Shown piece after piece: positions 13,595-26,559 of a stretch of DNA of 64,000 bases. Numbering within the stretch: the stretch's first letter is position 1; each line of letters starts with the position of its first letter. Source of the stretch: Glandiceps talaboti (Eukaryota; Hemichordata; Enteropneusta; Spengelidae); the NCBI RefSeq assembly GCF_964340395.1, contig NC_135559.1, positions 3,857,001 through 3,921,000 on the forward strand. The letters run 5' to 3'. The translations under genes and the position numbers were made by a program. Below the pieces are notes generated by a model. It was not told where the DNA came from and did not search any database. It saw nothing but the letters and a program-made list of their open reading frames with translations.

Positions 13595-14135
13595 CCACAC
13601 GTTTTGATTTGATTTGATGTGATTTGATTTTAATTCATTTTAATTTATTAGGTAAAAATTTATGCAAGTATACATTAGGATACAATGTATAAAAAATCAC
13701 CGAGGATAACACAAAAAATACCTATTTTTAAAAACACTTATTTCCAATGTGGTTCTCATAGGGATATTCAAAATGCCATGGCAACAATGGTACAGAAAAA
13801 TGTATTACAGTAAACACGACAGAACACCAATTAGAGTGATAAAATACACATATGGTTAGACTCACAATCAAAACAAGGAAGGATTAAGGTTGTTACACAA
13901 ACATTATGTTCTTTAACATCTAGTTTGTTCCATAGAACAGATGTGACATGGCTTTTAAAACTATTTTTTATGTGAGATTGTTTCACAAAGAGTGGGAGAC
14001 TATTCCAAAGACCAATGCCTGTGTACATATAGGCGAATGAACTCTTACCCATACCACTGACTCTTGGAATTACATATGGCAGTTAACTCACTCTTGTTCT
14101 ATAACTGTGCCGATTATGGACCATTTCTACATTGC
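13595..14135 (-). mobile_element. LINE (non-LTR retrotransposon) 3' fragment
   Basis: Read on the minus strand, 14,130 to 13,831 encodes the typical end of a LINE ORF2: a Y-R-T-R-V-S stretch, then VIPRVSGMGKSSFAYM, TGIGLWNSLP and IKNSFKSHV. The G-x-x-L/W-NSLP...IK...FK pattern is the conserved C-terminal tail of many animal non-LTR elements. One stop interrupts the N-terminal part. Downstream on the same strand comes an AT-rich 3' segment ending in an ATCAA-type short tandem tail at about 13,600-13,635. The copy is 5'-truncated, and only the last part of the reverse-transcriptase ORF survives. The clade (CR1, L2 or RTE-like) cannot be fixed by eye. Confidence 0.75.
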
Positions 14136-14678
14136 AATTTAAGTACTCACTGAGGAGCATAACAATTTATGATGTTGAACATATGATTAAGTTTCGATAA
14201 ACTGAGAGCTGTTAACTGGAAACTGTATCAGTGTGTTTTCTCTTCATTGTTATTTTAGGTTTGTTTCATCTTTGACCTTGTTAATATTGAAGGGCGCTAC
14301 TCAATACAAGCCCACAAATTTGCCTGAGTGTTATTATATTTCAAGAAGCACCAAGTATAACAGTTTCTATGTAATGACAAGACAAGTCCTCCTGCTAAAA
14401 TGATTATAAACAAAAAACTATTGATTGCATAAAATTAAGCTACAAAAGTGTGACATTTTGAAATGAATTTCTTGTTATTCATTAGGTTTAAAATTTGATT
14501 AAACATTATTTTAAAAAGTTAATTCAATAGGATTTTTTAAAATTAAATTTGTTACTGTGAAATGAACAGTCATCCATGGAATTTGATTTACAATTTTATA
14601 CTATTAAAAAACACTTATTTTAAACAGCCGCTGAAACTATAAAAATTGTATAGAATTGTTTTGTATGTTTTTCTTAAG

Positions 14679-14831
14679 CCAGGTGCACACTAGCATATGA
14701 AAACCATGAAAATACAGTTGTTATTGACATGTTTTAGACTGGACACAAACATTTGTACTTATGTCATCACCACGCATGCGCTCTTAAGAGAAAGTCGTGA
14801 GCATTCTGCTCTAGTGTGTACCTAGCTTTAC
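14679..14831. mobile_element. MITE with AAGCCAGGTGCACACTAG termini, short copy
   Basis: The left end AAGCCAGGTGCACACTAG is mirrored by CTAGTGTGTACCTAGCTT on the right. The interior (CATGAAAATACAGTTGTTATTG, CTCTTAAGAGAAAGTCGTGAGCATTCTGCTCTAG) is shared, partly inverted, with the larger copy at 15.9-16.4 kb. Confidence 0.75.
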
Positions 14832-15900
14832 AATATTGTTTCTTCTTTTACCAGAGATAAAACATTCCTTATCACTATTTAGGGCATTTTATATATTCAC
14901 AGCACTGAGTCAACAGTATGGAAAATTGAATTCTTATTCAGGTTTCTATAGAAGCTTTAGTATGTACCCCATCATCCACTATACATTTTGAAGCGTTAGC
15001 CTGGAGCCTACGTATATTAATCATGTCTTCCTTCTGCCTGTGTAGGTACGAAAATTGCATTTCTGCGACAAATTTAATTGTCTTGACATAAATCCAATCA
15101 CTTCAGGCCTACAGCTGTACTTGCTTGATAAATTCACAGACCAATAAAGGTAAATTTTAGCAACAACCTTGAGTGCACACTAACCGAACAATACACTTTG
15201 GTATTAAAGCTAAATAAAACCCAGTGTACAGAGAGAGATTATTAGGAAGCAATATGTCTGTTTTTGGAATTACTAAGTTTACTTCAGAGCTGTGTGAGAG
15301 ATTTCTTGTAAGCAATATGGCTAGTTTGGATATATAAGAAATCTGCACTGCTAGAATCCTTAGTATATACATCATGTCCAAACTCCAAGTACTTCACAAG
15401 TGCCTCAGCTTTCAGAGAATGTTGTGAACTTATCCTAGCTTAAATAATATCATACTCAAGGGATGATTGCGAGATAGATGCATGTTTCCTGAAACTACAA
15501 CTTGCTCTAGGAATTATGTATCTGCAGTGACTCCCTTCAGTCAAATGCTTGAATTCAAATTCATCCACCCGAAGATCGATCGAGTTATCAAGACCACAAT
15601 ACCTTTGCTGCATATTGAAATAAGATATATAATATTATATATGGGGCAGGAAGATTTTGGAAAATGCTGTCACAACTTGACCAGTAGATTTTGCTTCGAT
15701 TTTAGCTCAGAATATTTCTATAATGTTTTAAGTAATTCTTACAATTGTTAAAAGTAAGATTTCAGTTCTGAAGAATACATAATTTTTGCCATTTCCATAC
15801 TGTTCAAGTACGTTTTAATAGCATAAGTGTAAACAGAGATATTTTCACCACTAGAAACTTTTACAATTTTACAGTCTTCATGAGCTACTGAGTTCGCAAA
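14832..15900. other. Intergenic spacer between two MITE copies
   Basis: AT-rich; frames of 74-96 codons on both strands lack any supporting context. Confidence 0.45.
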
Positions 15901-15901
15901 G

Positions 15902-16442
15902 ACTAAAGCCAGATGCACACTAGAGTCAGCTGAGCAAAATTTCACTCGTGACAATTTGCTCACGCCAATTCCTCTCGTATGCGGGCACATTTTCATGAGA
16001 TTTTGGTCATTCGTGGCTGTGAGCCAAATATCTAGCATGTTTTTTTAAAATAATTTTGCCAACGAGTGATTTTTTTCTTCATGTGTGTGCTGACTGTGAG
16101 CATTCTGCTAACGACTTTCTGTTAAGAGCACATGGCGATGAAGTAAGTACAAAATGTTTGTGCCCAGTCTAAAATACAGGTGAATAACTTCTACATCAAT
16201 AACAACTGTATTTTCATGGTTTTAGAAGACAAACATGTCGATATTTGACCTAATACCTGTGGCTATTCTCTCAGAAGGAATAGTCAACAAGACATCGGTT
16301 ATTGTGTCACAGCATGAGATAGTTATCTTCTCATTTGGTATAGTTTTGTGACTATTCCCACTCAGTAAAGCAATGGCTACAGGTATTTTGGCTAAAAATC
16401 GACACGTTTGTCGATTTTTTTGCTCTAGTGTGTGCCTGGCTT
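15902..16442. mobile_element. MITE with AAGCCAGATGCACACTAG termini, long copy
   Basis: It starts TAAAGCCAGATGCACACTAG and ends with the inverted GCTCTAGTGTGTGCCTGGCTTA. Internal GTGAGCATTCTGCTAACGAC and CAATAACAACTGTATTTTCATGG segments match the 14.7-kb copy. Edges at TA are compatible with a TA duplication (Tc1/mariner-like), but this is not certain. Confidence 0.7.
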
Positions 16443-16507
16443 AATTTTCACTAATTTCCATACTGATTATTTTAGTAGTGCCATTTTAGTCACTACTTTT
16501 TTCTGCA

Positions 16508-16526
16508 TTCCCCCCCCCCCCCCCCC
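16508..16526. repeat. Poly-C tract
   Basis: A run of about 17 C followed by an ACCC interruption. Homopolymer length is prone to sequencing error. Confidence 0.85.
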
Positions 16527-16929
16527 ACCCAGCGAAATGAGTGTAAATAAGTCTTAAGCTAAAAAGTCCAGGTATATTTATTTTGTTTTATCAGACTATG
16601 TAGACATTCTAGTACATACATGTAGTATGACAGAATATGTAATTCATATGCATTTGAATTATAAATGTTGACCACACCCTTATATTATAGTTCATACAAC
16701 ATTGTATGGTCACAGCGCTTTCATCACATTGTCAACATACCAATAACATTTGGAAAATATAACCAAATATTTTGATCTACATCAATATTTACCATAAATT
16801 TGTCATTCCACTTTTTATTATATCAACTTCCCAGTGAACAATTAATAACTGCATAATAAATTAATATGTTCCCCACAATTAATGATTTGGTTTCCTATAA
16901 ATATAAATAATTTAAAAAACAAACAAATG

Positions 16930-18326
16930 CACAATGCACAAATATCAGATTGAATATCCTAGTATCACATGGAATGCACAAATATCAGATGGACTGCCAA
17001 AATATCACATGAGATACCCAAATATCAGATGGAATATCCTAATATCAAATGGAAATCACAAATATCAGATGGAATATGTCCAAAATATCATATGGGATTC
17101 CCTAATATCAGATGAAATACCCTAATCTCAGAGTAACACCCAAATATGAAATGGAATACATGTACCCATATACCAGACAGATTACCCAAATACCAGATGG
17201 AATACCCACATACCAGATAGAAGAATACCCACATACCAGATGGAATACCCAAATACCAGATGGAATACCCACATACCAGATAGAATACCCAAATACCAGA
17301 TAGAATACCCACATACCAGATGGAATACCAACATACCAGATAGAATACCCAAATACCAGATGGAATACCCACATACCAGATGGAATACCCACATACCAGA
17401 TAGAATACCCACAGAATACCCAAATACCAGATAGAATACCCACATACCATATAGAATACCCATATATCAGATAGAATACCCACATACCAGTTAGAATACC
17501 CAAATATCACATAGAATACCCACATACCAGATAGAATATCCATATACTAGATAGCATACCCATATACCAGATAGAATACTGAAACGCCACATAGAATACC
17601 CAAATACCAGATAGAATACCCAAATACCACATAGAATACCCAAATACCAGATGGAATACCCAAATACCACATAGAATACCCAAATACCAGATGGAATACC
17701 CAAATACCACATAGAATACCCAAATACCAGATAGAATACCCAAATACCACATAGAATACCCAAATACCAGATGGAATACCCAAATACCACATAGAATACC
17801 CAAATACCAGATGGAATACCCAAATACCACATAGAATACCCAAATACCAGATAGAATACCCACATACCAGATAGAATACCCAAATATCACATAGAATACC
17901 CACATACCAGATAGAATATCCATATACTAGATAGCATACCCATATACCAGATAGAATACCAAAACGCCACATAGAATACCCAAATACCACATAGAATACC
18001 CAAATACCACATAGAATACCCATATACCAGATGGAATACCCACATACCAGATAGAATACCCAAATACCAGATAGAATACCCAAATACCACATAGAATACC
18101 CATATACCAGATGGAATACCCAAATACCACATAGAATACCCAAATACCACATAGAATACCCAAATACCACATAGAATACCCACATACCAGATAGAATACC
18201 CACATACCAGATAGAATACCCAAATACCACATAGAATACCCATATACCAGATGGAATACCCAAATACCACATAGAATACCCAAATACCAGATAGAATACC
18301 CAAATACCACATAGAATACCCAAATA
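16930..18326. repeat. 20-bp minisatellite, about 70 units with higher-order structure
   Basis: The unit is AATACCCAAATACCAGATAG with variants (ACATAG, GATGGA, CATATACC). Units keep exact 20-bp spacing from about 17,400 on, so three units fill each 60 bases. Alternating variants make a 40-bp dimer. A longer marker segment, with CATATACTAGATAGCATACC followed by GAAACGCCACATAG or AAAACGCCACATAG, occurs near 17,540 and again 380 bp (19 units) later, showing block duplication. The left edge (16.93-17.15 kb) is more diverged. Minus-strand frames are open for up to 268 codons because 20 is not a multiple of 3 and the unit lacks stops on that strand. Confidence 0.95.
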
Positions 18327-20587
18327 CAAGAAGGGTAATATCTGGTAAAACATACTGTGAGCTTCTGACCTATTTAAATTCTAATGTATTAGAAATGTTG
18401 ACCACACCCATACAAATAATTCATACAGCTTTTCACTGCCTATAGTAAATGAATACTAGTTAAAGTTAATCCCATTGTTATGTCAGCTCTCCGAGTAGCT
18501 ATAGTATACAATACTGGGAAAGCATTTCATTTTAATAATTTCTATTAAATTTAATTGAATAATTAAAAATTAAAATCCAGCTGAAGGATATTATTGACTT
18601 TCAAAACAAAATTTTTATCATTATCATTATTTTATTAATAATTTGCCATTAATTTATTTCAATTTAGTAATTTGTTATTTTCTTAACATTTGATGGTATT
18701 CTAACTGAAGGATAAATTAGTATTCACAACTTTCAAAATATCTCTATCATCGACATTATTTTGTTATAAAACAGTTTAAAAACCTACATACAATATTGGG
18801 AAAATGTATTGATTTTATCATTCATTATCAGTAGTTCCCTAGCTATGATACAATCAACTGTTCTATCGATACCAGAAGACAATTGTGATATCATAGAAGG
18901 CATGCATTTACATCAGCTTTATACTAGAATAGTTTAATCAAGGTTTTAGTTTTATGTAAGTAGTTTTCCTTAGTAAAAAGTTTATGAACTCTGTGTCACT
19001 TTAATTTCTTCTGAGGAAAAATTCTACACATCACTATATACTCAGTGTCGTGATATAAATTTGAAAAATGATATTACTACAATATCCTGTTTGTCTGTCT
19101 CCAGAGAAGTACCCCAGGTATGTCCATCTGATATACTATTTTATATGATATGATTTATTATTTACAGGTACATGACATGAAAACTTATAATCACACAGTT
19201 GTTGAATGTAATGTTTAAAAATCTCATGAGGACGTGTGCTGAGTAACAACTATTTGCCGCATTTGATGTTTTAGTCTCACTACTCTGTACTAGGCTTAGG
19301 GATGATCGCACAATGTCACATAAGCTCAATAAACAAACTTTGTTCATTTAGGCCAAATCCTCCTCCCTCCCACTACATAAAGTTCACAAGTGTGACAGTA
19401 GATCGATCTACAAACATTTACCATCCGTATCTTATATGTTTTTTGCTGAAAGTGATTATAGTTAAAATCTAACTGACCTGCAGAGACTTCTCACTTCAAT
19501 TTCTTTCAATATAGGCAAATAGAAAACTAATACAAATTCCCTCATTTGATACTGGGGTTATGAAATCTGACACAAATCTAGTAAATTAAATTTTAACGTT
19601 CAACGCATAAAATGCATGGTGGAATCAAAATGAGTTTGAAATGTCACGGCAATTATGGTATTTTGATGTGTAATGTACAACTCTGACTGACATATTTTTT
19701 ATTGGTCTTGGGTGAAATCAAATGATTTATTAATTTTTCAATGTCATAACATTTATTAGCAAAATAATGGAAAAATAAAAATTGTAAAAGATATTGGCTA
19801 GATGAATAAAACCTGATTTTGCAGTAAACAGACATATATTGGACTATAAAAATGAGCTTAATAACAGACTCAGATGTGATGATTTTAATAACTGTTTATC
19901 TTAAATATTGCATATAATATGTTTATACCTATTAAGCTATATACAGGTTTGTAAGTTTCGTCACCATGTTCTCTGATTCTTGATTTAAACATGAAAATTT
20001 TTGCAAGAATGAAATTTAAAAAAAAAAAAAAAATTAAAATTAAAGAATTGTTACCTGAAATTATTTTTGACTGCATTATTTCAATGTTGTCATGTGTTCT
20101 GAATAATGGGTCAGTTTCTTGACAAGACTGAAGTATGCAGTCAAAAATTTCAGGTACTAATGTTTTTCAACTTTGTATTTGGAAGATTTCAATATGTACA
20201 TATATTTTGACAGACTGTCGACATACTGTCGCTTGTTATTTGAAATTTAAATTTATCTATAGAGAGATAGTGCTTCGATCACTCAAATGTCCATACAATT
20301 ATATCAATATTATACAAATTCTAAAAAAAGAAGCAGAAGTAACTGTCAACAGTCGAACTTCACATCACACCACGATATAAGGGATATATGGATAAAAAAA
20401 AGTAGACACAATATTCTATCCCTTGATCCTCACCACTGTGTGGCTGTTCATTATCCCTCTCATTGCAACTCTCATTAGATTAGATTAGATTAGATGGGAT
20501 GAGATGAGATGAGATGAGAATACACTACATTAGATTATTTCCATAAATCAACAAAATCAAGCGAACAACTATTGTTCGATATATTAC
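18327..20587. other. AT-rich intergenic stretch
   Basis: No gene is seen. About 19,285-19,365 is the inverted partner of the repeat at 12.2 kb. A short AGATT array passes into GAGAT units at about 20,477-20,519. Frames of up to 81 codons near 20.2-20.4 kb look like chance. Confidence 0.5.
20477..20519. repeat. (AGATT)n/(GAGAT)n pentanucleotide microsatellite
   Basis: About four AGATT units are followed by about four GAGAT units. Confidence 0.8.
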
Positions 20588-20815
20588 CTACAAAGTCACA
20601 GACTTATTTCCAGTGAGGTCCATACAATGATTCAAGATAGTGGTGAGATTAACACAAGCATCCACAACATAATATTTGGAAACCTCAACACTCAAGATGT
20701 AATATGAGGTACAAACATGCTGTACTTTCACTTTGTCACCAATTGTCACCATTGCATGGCTGATCGCTGTCATTGTGAGCGCATGACTTTCCAAATCACC
20801 CCAAGCCACCACCAT
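20588..20815 (-). CDS. Possible terminal exon(s) of the minus-strand secreted-protein gene
   Basis: A 75-codon minus frame ends at a stop at 20,588 and is preceded by an acceptor-like TTGTGTTTGTAG. Its middle, AMVTIGDKVKVQ, faintly recalls the last beta-strands of C1q/TNF-like domains, but the closing aromatic FSGF-type motif is absent and the match is weak. A second candidate exon lies upstream on the same strand at about 21,005-21,082, with a good TTCTTTCAG acceptor and GTAAGT donor. Its only open frame joins this exon in a different frame, which would stop after about 15 codons. The two exons therefore cannot both be right in the frame shown. They may be the 3' end of the gene that starts at 26.55 kb, or they may be chance. 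Confidence 0.25.
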   Translation of the reverse strand: MVVAWGDLESHALTMTAISHAMVTIGDKVKVQHVCTSYYILSVEVSKYYVVDACVNLTTILNHCMDLTGNKSVTL

Positions 20816-21589
20816 CTACAAACACAAGTAATGTTTTCAGACTAAGACAGCTAACTACTTCCTCAGATATAAATAGGTGATGGATTTCCTGGCATTTCCT
20901 ACACCCTGAATTCATTAATTCCTGCAACAATTAAGTCATCAATAACTTTTACACACACGTTTAATAGGGACATTTCTTAGAAACCTAGTAGCATGCACTT
21001 ACAGATCCATCTCCAAATACTCCCGGACAAACCACATTTGACCAGTATAATCCATCATATCATACATCCCACAGTAAAAACTGAAAGAACTCATTAATCA
21101 TGGAAGAAGTGCATATTACTTATTATGAACAATTTCTATGTAATCTCCTAAAAGGATTCTTTTTAATGCCACAGAATTTAATTTCAGTCACTCGTTGATG
21201 CAAATTTAATCAAAACCTCATCTCTCCAACACAGGCTGACAAATATGTATCAATATATAAAAGAAGTGATCTCAATATCTATAATTGGACTTATGAAATA
21301 GGTGTATTCAATAACCAACTGCAATTATTGTAAAATGTTACCTCAGGTTTCAATTTTCATATTCTTGTCCAAATTTCAGTAAAGTGATTTCAATTATTGT
21401 ACGTATATCACTCTAAGAGATTTCCAGATGATGCAGTCCCGGAAGGGTAAATTCTGTGGAGTCATCTTTGCATTCAACCATCACAGTTTATTCACATTTT
21501 CAACTTTTCTACCTCTGAATAGTAATCATCCCAATCTATTTACATACGTATTGCTTTCGGAAGCATGTATTTTCTCACTGTCATAGCTG

Positions 21590-22113
21590 ACACTTCTACA
21601 CTTTGTAAATCCATACTTTGGAAGTGTGTTCTCAGCTATGATTAGACAATGACTGCTTCTACCATTGAATCGATCCTCTCTGTAAAACCCATATTTTGGA
21701 AGTGTGTTCTCTTTTATAGAACCCCCACTCCATAAAACCCATATTTTGGAAGTGTGTTCTCAGCTATGATTAGACAATGGCTGCTTCTACCATTGAATCG
21801 ATCCTCTCTGTAAAACCCATATTTTGGAAGTGTGTTCTCTACCATTGAACCCCCACTCCATAAAACCCATATTTTGGAAATGTGTTAATTCTCAGCTATG
21901 ATTAGACAATGGCTGCTAAGCTTCTACCATTAAATCTCCTCTCTGTATATAAAAAATCCATATTTTGGAAGTGTGTTCTCAGCTACGATTATAGACAATG
22001 GCTGCTTCTACCATTGAATCTCCTCTCTGTATATAAAAAACCCATATTTTGGAAGTGTGTTGTCAACTATGGCTGCTTCTACCATTGAATCTCCTCTGTA
22101 AAATACATACTTC
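21590..22113. repeat. Minisatellite, roughly 80-110 bp units
   Basis: About six units share CCATATTTTGGAAGTGTGTT, CTCAGCTATGATTAGACAAT, GGCTGCTTCTACCATTGAAT and CTCCTCTCTGTA. Units vary in length by gain or loss of internal blocks. Confidence 0.9.
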
Positions 22114-25039
22114 AGCCACAAAGATTATGCATTATTTTAGTAAACAATCAATATACTAGTATCCAATTTCAAAATAAATCTTTTTTTTTCAACTTTACCT
22201 GTTTTAATAGATGTAGTTCTTTATTTCATTTAACATTTCATACATTTTTTTATTAATTTATTTCACATTTCTTGCATCTCTATCTTTATTTTAACTATAA
22301 TCATTTTTAACTCCACACTTGTGATTTACCTTTTGTCATTAAAGTACAAATTCTTATCATTACATATTAAAATTTCTATTCAGAATTTAAAATAAATTTG
22401 GAAACCAAAAGAATTTCAGGTTTTGTGAAAATTTTAGCTTCGCTTTCAAAAATAATTTGATACTGTGAGTAGAACTTTTTGTTTGTAACTATGAACATTC
22501 ACTCTTGGAAATGTTATCATCTTTGTCTGAAAAACTGTCAAAATATAAATATTAACAATATTATATGTTTATTTATTAATAACATTTTCCAAATTTGGAC
22601 ATACATCAAGGAATCATATACCATTAAACCTTCCTCTGTAGGTTGTAAACCTGATCCAGTAAAACCGTAAGGAAACTAAAACCTGCTACAAACGTCTGTC
22701 TCATACTTTATTTATGATCTAGTAAATCCCAAATGCATTGCATATAGTATCATTAAAAGTAGACAGAGTGAAACTGATATTGAACTAGATTTGTTACAAC
22801 TAGTATTATGCACACACAGAAAAAAACATACCCACAATTTTTAAGCTTACAAATACAAGCGTCATTCAGATTATGAATATGTGTGAATGGGGCTCTCTCT
22901 GTGTGCTGAGTATGTATTGTCTATTGTTATTCAAATTTATGCAAATGTAGTTGTTATGCCCTGTTTGATGTATGATGATGGTGGTGCACCATATTGGCCA
23001 ATGTACACAACTGTTGTACTTACATTAATATACATCTATTGTGTAATTTGCCACTGACCTTGTGATATTTCAATACTCATTCAACTATGGGTTACAGAAA
23101 TCCACATCAGTTCATAATGTGAAATGCTAAATTATTCTCACACAAACAAAGATATGTTTTATTTGTCCTTCTTTTCAACCTATTTTAATACATGCACATT
23201 AATGCATACATTTACAAAAATAGCTACAACTATATTTGAATAAAAAACCAGGAAACACCCTTTATCACAGTTATGTATATACACAGATATATCGGGTTAT
23301 TTACTGAAAGAAATAAAATCAGAAATTCATCTAAAATTAATTTTTTTATCTGAAAACAATGTAACTTAGCAGGCCTGATAAATTTGTAATACCTTTATAA
23401 TTCCATTTTTTGAGTCAAGCACATGTAGATATATATAGTTACGTATTTGTAGTGACAAATTGGAAAGCATTACATTTGTTTATCCACAAATAGTTCAAAG
23501 TATCAGTACGGGTACAAACACTAATGTCTCAGTCATGGTGATGGTGAGACAGATGCCGACGTACCCTCTATTTCAAAGCCAATTTACCTGCAACTGACAC
23601 ACCAAAATTTGGTGTTCCCCAATGTGGAGACTCAAGAAATCACAATAATAAAATTTGGATTATATATTGTCATTAAAAGGCACACTCATGGACCGAGGGT
23701 TTCATTCACATGACTTTCATCTGAAAACCAAACAGAAGTTGGGTTTTCAGTGCCTAGAAATAGATATTCTAAGAGCTCAAAAATGACCAAAAATCAATAA
23801 TAAAGTTGATATAAACAAAATGTTTTGTTTTCTATTGTGTTGTTTTTCTCACCATTGAGACAATGGAACAAAAGCTTGCACATAGTAAAAAAAACAAAAT
23901 CAAGAAAATTGTTTTATCAATATACTTATTAAATATAACATCAGCCTATTTCATTGTAGTGTTCTTTTAATATCTTTATTACACTTACTTTTGTATGTAC
24001 CCAAATAAAATTGTCAATTTTCTATATGGTTGTAATAAAGTTATATCTTATCGTATCTCATATATGTATATAGTACATAGTTCAAACTGTAGGCATATCG
24101 ATTCAAAATACAGACTGGTACATTACTCTGTTCACGATTACATGTAACTATCAATTCATGTCAACATATTCTATGCCTATTCTATGACTGAGAAAACCAA
24201 GGTAACAAAAAAAAGTTGTCACATTTTCTCAGTTCCTGAAAAACAGGAAAATCCATGGAAGATAGCTACTACTTTCCGTCAGAACGGAATATAATAAAGT
24301 ATCCTTACACTAGATTAGACTACAACATGATCAGACCTAACACTTCTAACATTTTCCTTACATGTCAACCTGTCTCCTGTTAACCACCATTACTGCATAG
24401 ATTGATAGCCCTACATACCATGACACCTTGTAAAGGTGCAAACTGTACATTTAGCACTCTCGCGGCAAAATGATTTATGAATGTAGGAATTCAGCTATTC
24501 TCTAATTGCCTTTGAAACACTCCATGGCCCATTTTCATCAATCTTAGGAAAGTAGGACTAAATATAACTTTGGAACAACAAACACTGAATGACCTTTGTT
24601 GTGATATACTACTGGATCCATGTAGTTTGCAGACCATATATGGCACTTATTTTCTACTAGTCACGGGGATTTGAAGACAAAAACAGAGATGAGAAAGGAA
24701 TATTGAGATTTTGAGATCTAGGGATATAGAGACTACACATGGTTCATGTTACAAAAAGTAGTGTTGTTGATTATGTTTTGTATGCCGTGTATGTAAGAAT
24801 AAATTTTGTGGGCTTAAAATACATATTTTTTTTCTATATTGTATTTTCTTTTCTATTTTGTATATTATCTGCATCAATCAATTAATCAATCAATCTGTCT
24901 ATCTATCTACACACATACATGCATGCACACACACATACATATATATATATGCATATAAGTATAAGTGTCTCGTTGGAGAGAACTGCCGATAACATCCTAA
25001 CATCCTAATCGATAATATCCTTATAACATTGCATTAAGG

Positions 25040-25104
<65 letters not shown>

Positions 25105-25532
25105 ATGCAGTCAGGTGATGATCATTATATTTCAGAATAGTTTTATTGATTATCAAAATACTCTAGATATCAATTTGACTTTATTTGGTTTAAGTGAACA
25201 TTACACATCTATAAACAAGGTGTCAAAAAGTCAATATTTAATGTGTATTTTATGAATATCATTGTTATACACAGTGATTTCACAACAATATAAAATGAAA
25301 ATTAAGACTGCTAATAATTAATATTGAAAATGACAAGGATATGAATGAAAAACATTAAAATTTAAGATCTTTTCAAAATATAAATTTAAAAAGAAAAATA
25401 TTAATCAAGGAGGCTGATTATGAAAACATAAATTATTAAAATCAAAGATTTTTTAAAAAGTTATTCAAATAAAAGTAAAGGGATTTTTATGTAATATAAA
25501 TTAATAAATCTAAGATATTTTTTTTAAGTTAT
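22114..25532. other. Possible long intron region; simple repeats
   Basis: If the 26.5-kb first exon belongs to a gene ending near 20.6 kb, this is intronic. One small minus-strand candidate exon at about 23,588-23,632 would read SPHWGTPNFGVSVAG between a weak acceptor (TTTCTTGAG) and a GTAAAT donor. Its entry phase fits the 26.5-kb exon, but nothing else supports it. Mixed ATCT/CA/TA simple repeats lie at 24,880-24,955. Confidence 0.35.
25042..25102. repeat. (TA)n microsatellite
   Basis: About 30 uninterrupted TA dinucleotides. Confidence 0.95.
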
Positions 25533-25600
25533 TCAAATACAAAAGAAAAGGAAAAATATTGACCAAAGGAGGCTGACCAAGGGAGAAAGACAGAGGTAAT
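25370..25600. repeat. Degenerate AT-rich tandem duplication
   Basis: The segment AAATATTAATCAAGGAGGCTGATTATG recurs, changed, as AAATATTGACCAAAGGAGGCTGACCAAG some 170 bp later. AT-rich spacers between them (AAGATTTTTTAAAAAGTTATTCAAATA and a variant) repeat as well. Termini are unclear. Confidence 0.4.
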
Positions 25601-26482
25601 GTGTCACTACACAAACTTGGAGATATACAACTTCAGCCATAACTAGTATACACCATGAAGTTGATTCAGTGCCAACTCTCTCCATGTATGTAGACTGTGC
25701 TGTTCGAAGGAATGTGATAAACACACACCTCCATGCATCAAAGGAAATCCATGCACAAATGAACATACTGTTCCAACCGATCATTTCCTGACATTTTTTA
25801 GATGATACACACACAAAAAGTGTTAGACACTGGAAAAAGACAAGAATACTGTGTCATCATCATATAGACACGACTTTTAGCATTGCCATGACAACCATAA
25901 AAGGAACAACAGCCATTAGCAAAGCACGAATGCAATAATTATTCTCCTAGTTACCAACTCAAAAGATATTTGTAATTTGTTTCTCATTCATATAAATCAT
26001 ATCATCTGATAAAAAGTTCGATTTTTAACATTAAAGTCATACTCATACTGACGTGCAACTGGCGGACTTGTATTTTGTGTGTAACTCTGTTTAGACGTAC
26101 GGTGTACTCTCCCTTGTCGACAAAAACGACGACTCTGTACTATACGTATACCTTTACGACCTTCTATTTATCGCAAACATCTTGCTTCGCAAAGAAAAAG
26201 TGAAACTTTAGTTATGGTCGGCCTAAGAAAGCTTTTAATATACTACAACGCTTTTCTCCTGCCGAATAGGAGAGTTTATCAACTCGCCCACCTCCGCTTC
26301 TAATTCTCCATCATTTCGTTCGCACGTACGCGTTTTCCGTTCAGTTTATTTATTTATTTTATAGTTCATTCTTGTCATTTACTCTTGCCTCGCCACCTTT
26401 GGACGTGCTTTGTAAGCTTGTGTCGAAATAAAGCTAAACAAGCTGGGGAAAAAATTGAAAAAAAAAGTGTGGAAAGACATAC

Positions 26483-26554
26483 CTCGTCCTGGGTCGTCTG
26501 CACTGCAACAATATACAGCGAGAGCAACCACGTCGTTACACAAAGTAACATCAT
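26483..26554 (-). CDS. First coding exon of a secreted or membrane protein (signal peptide)
   Basis: On the minus strand, an ATG at 26,554 opens 24 codons that read as a classic signal peptide. There is a short N-region, a hydrophobic core MLLCVTTWLLSLYIVAV, then a small polar QTTQDE, and the exon ends at a strong GTATGT donor in phase 0. The ATG has a purine at -3 (AAGATGATG). The upstream 200-300 bases are clearly more CpG-rich than the surroundings, as expected for a promoter. The rest of the gene must lie at lower coordinates. Candidate distal exons near 20.6-21.1 kb are weak. The family cannot be named from the leader alone. Confidence 0.5.
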
Positions 26555-26559
26555 CTTTC

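Noticed and set aside
16930-18326. Evenly spaced repeats resembling a CRISPR array
   Set aside because: The repeat units are contiguous with no unique spacers, and the window is clearly eukaryotic.
17088-18353. Minus-strand frames up to 268 codons with a WVFYLVFGYS repeat
   Set aside because: They come from the 20-bp minisatellite, which lacks stops in every minus frame. There is no unique sequence, splice context or start.
23588-23632. Mini-exon reading SPHWGTPNFGVSVAG on the minus strand
   Set aside because: Entry phase fits the 26.5-kb exon, but the acceptor is weak and its exit phase does not fit the next candidate exon. Kept only as a remark.
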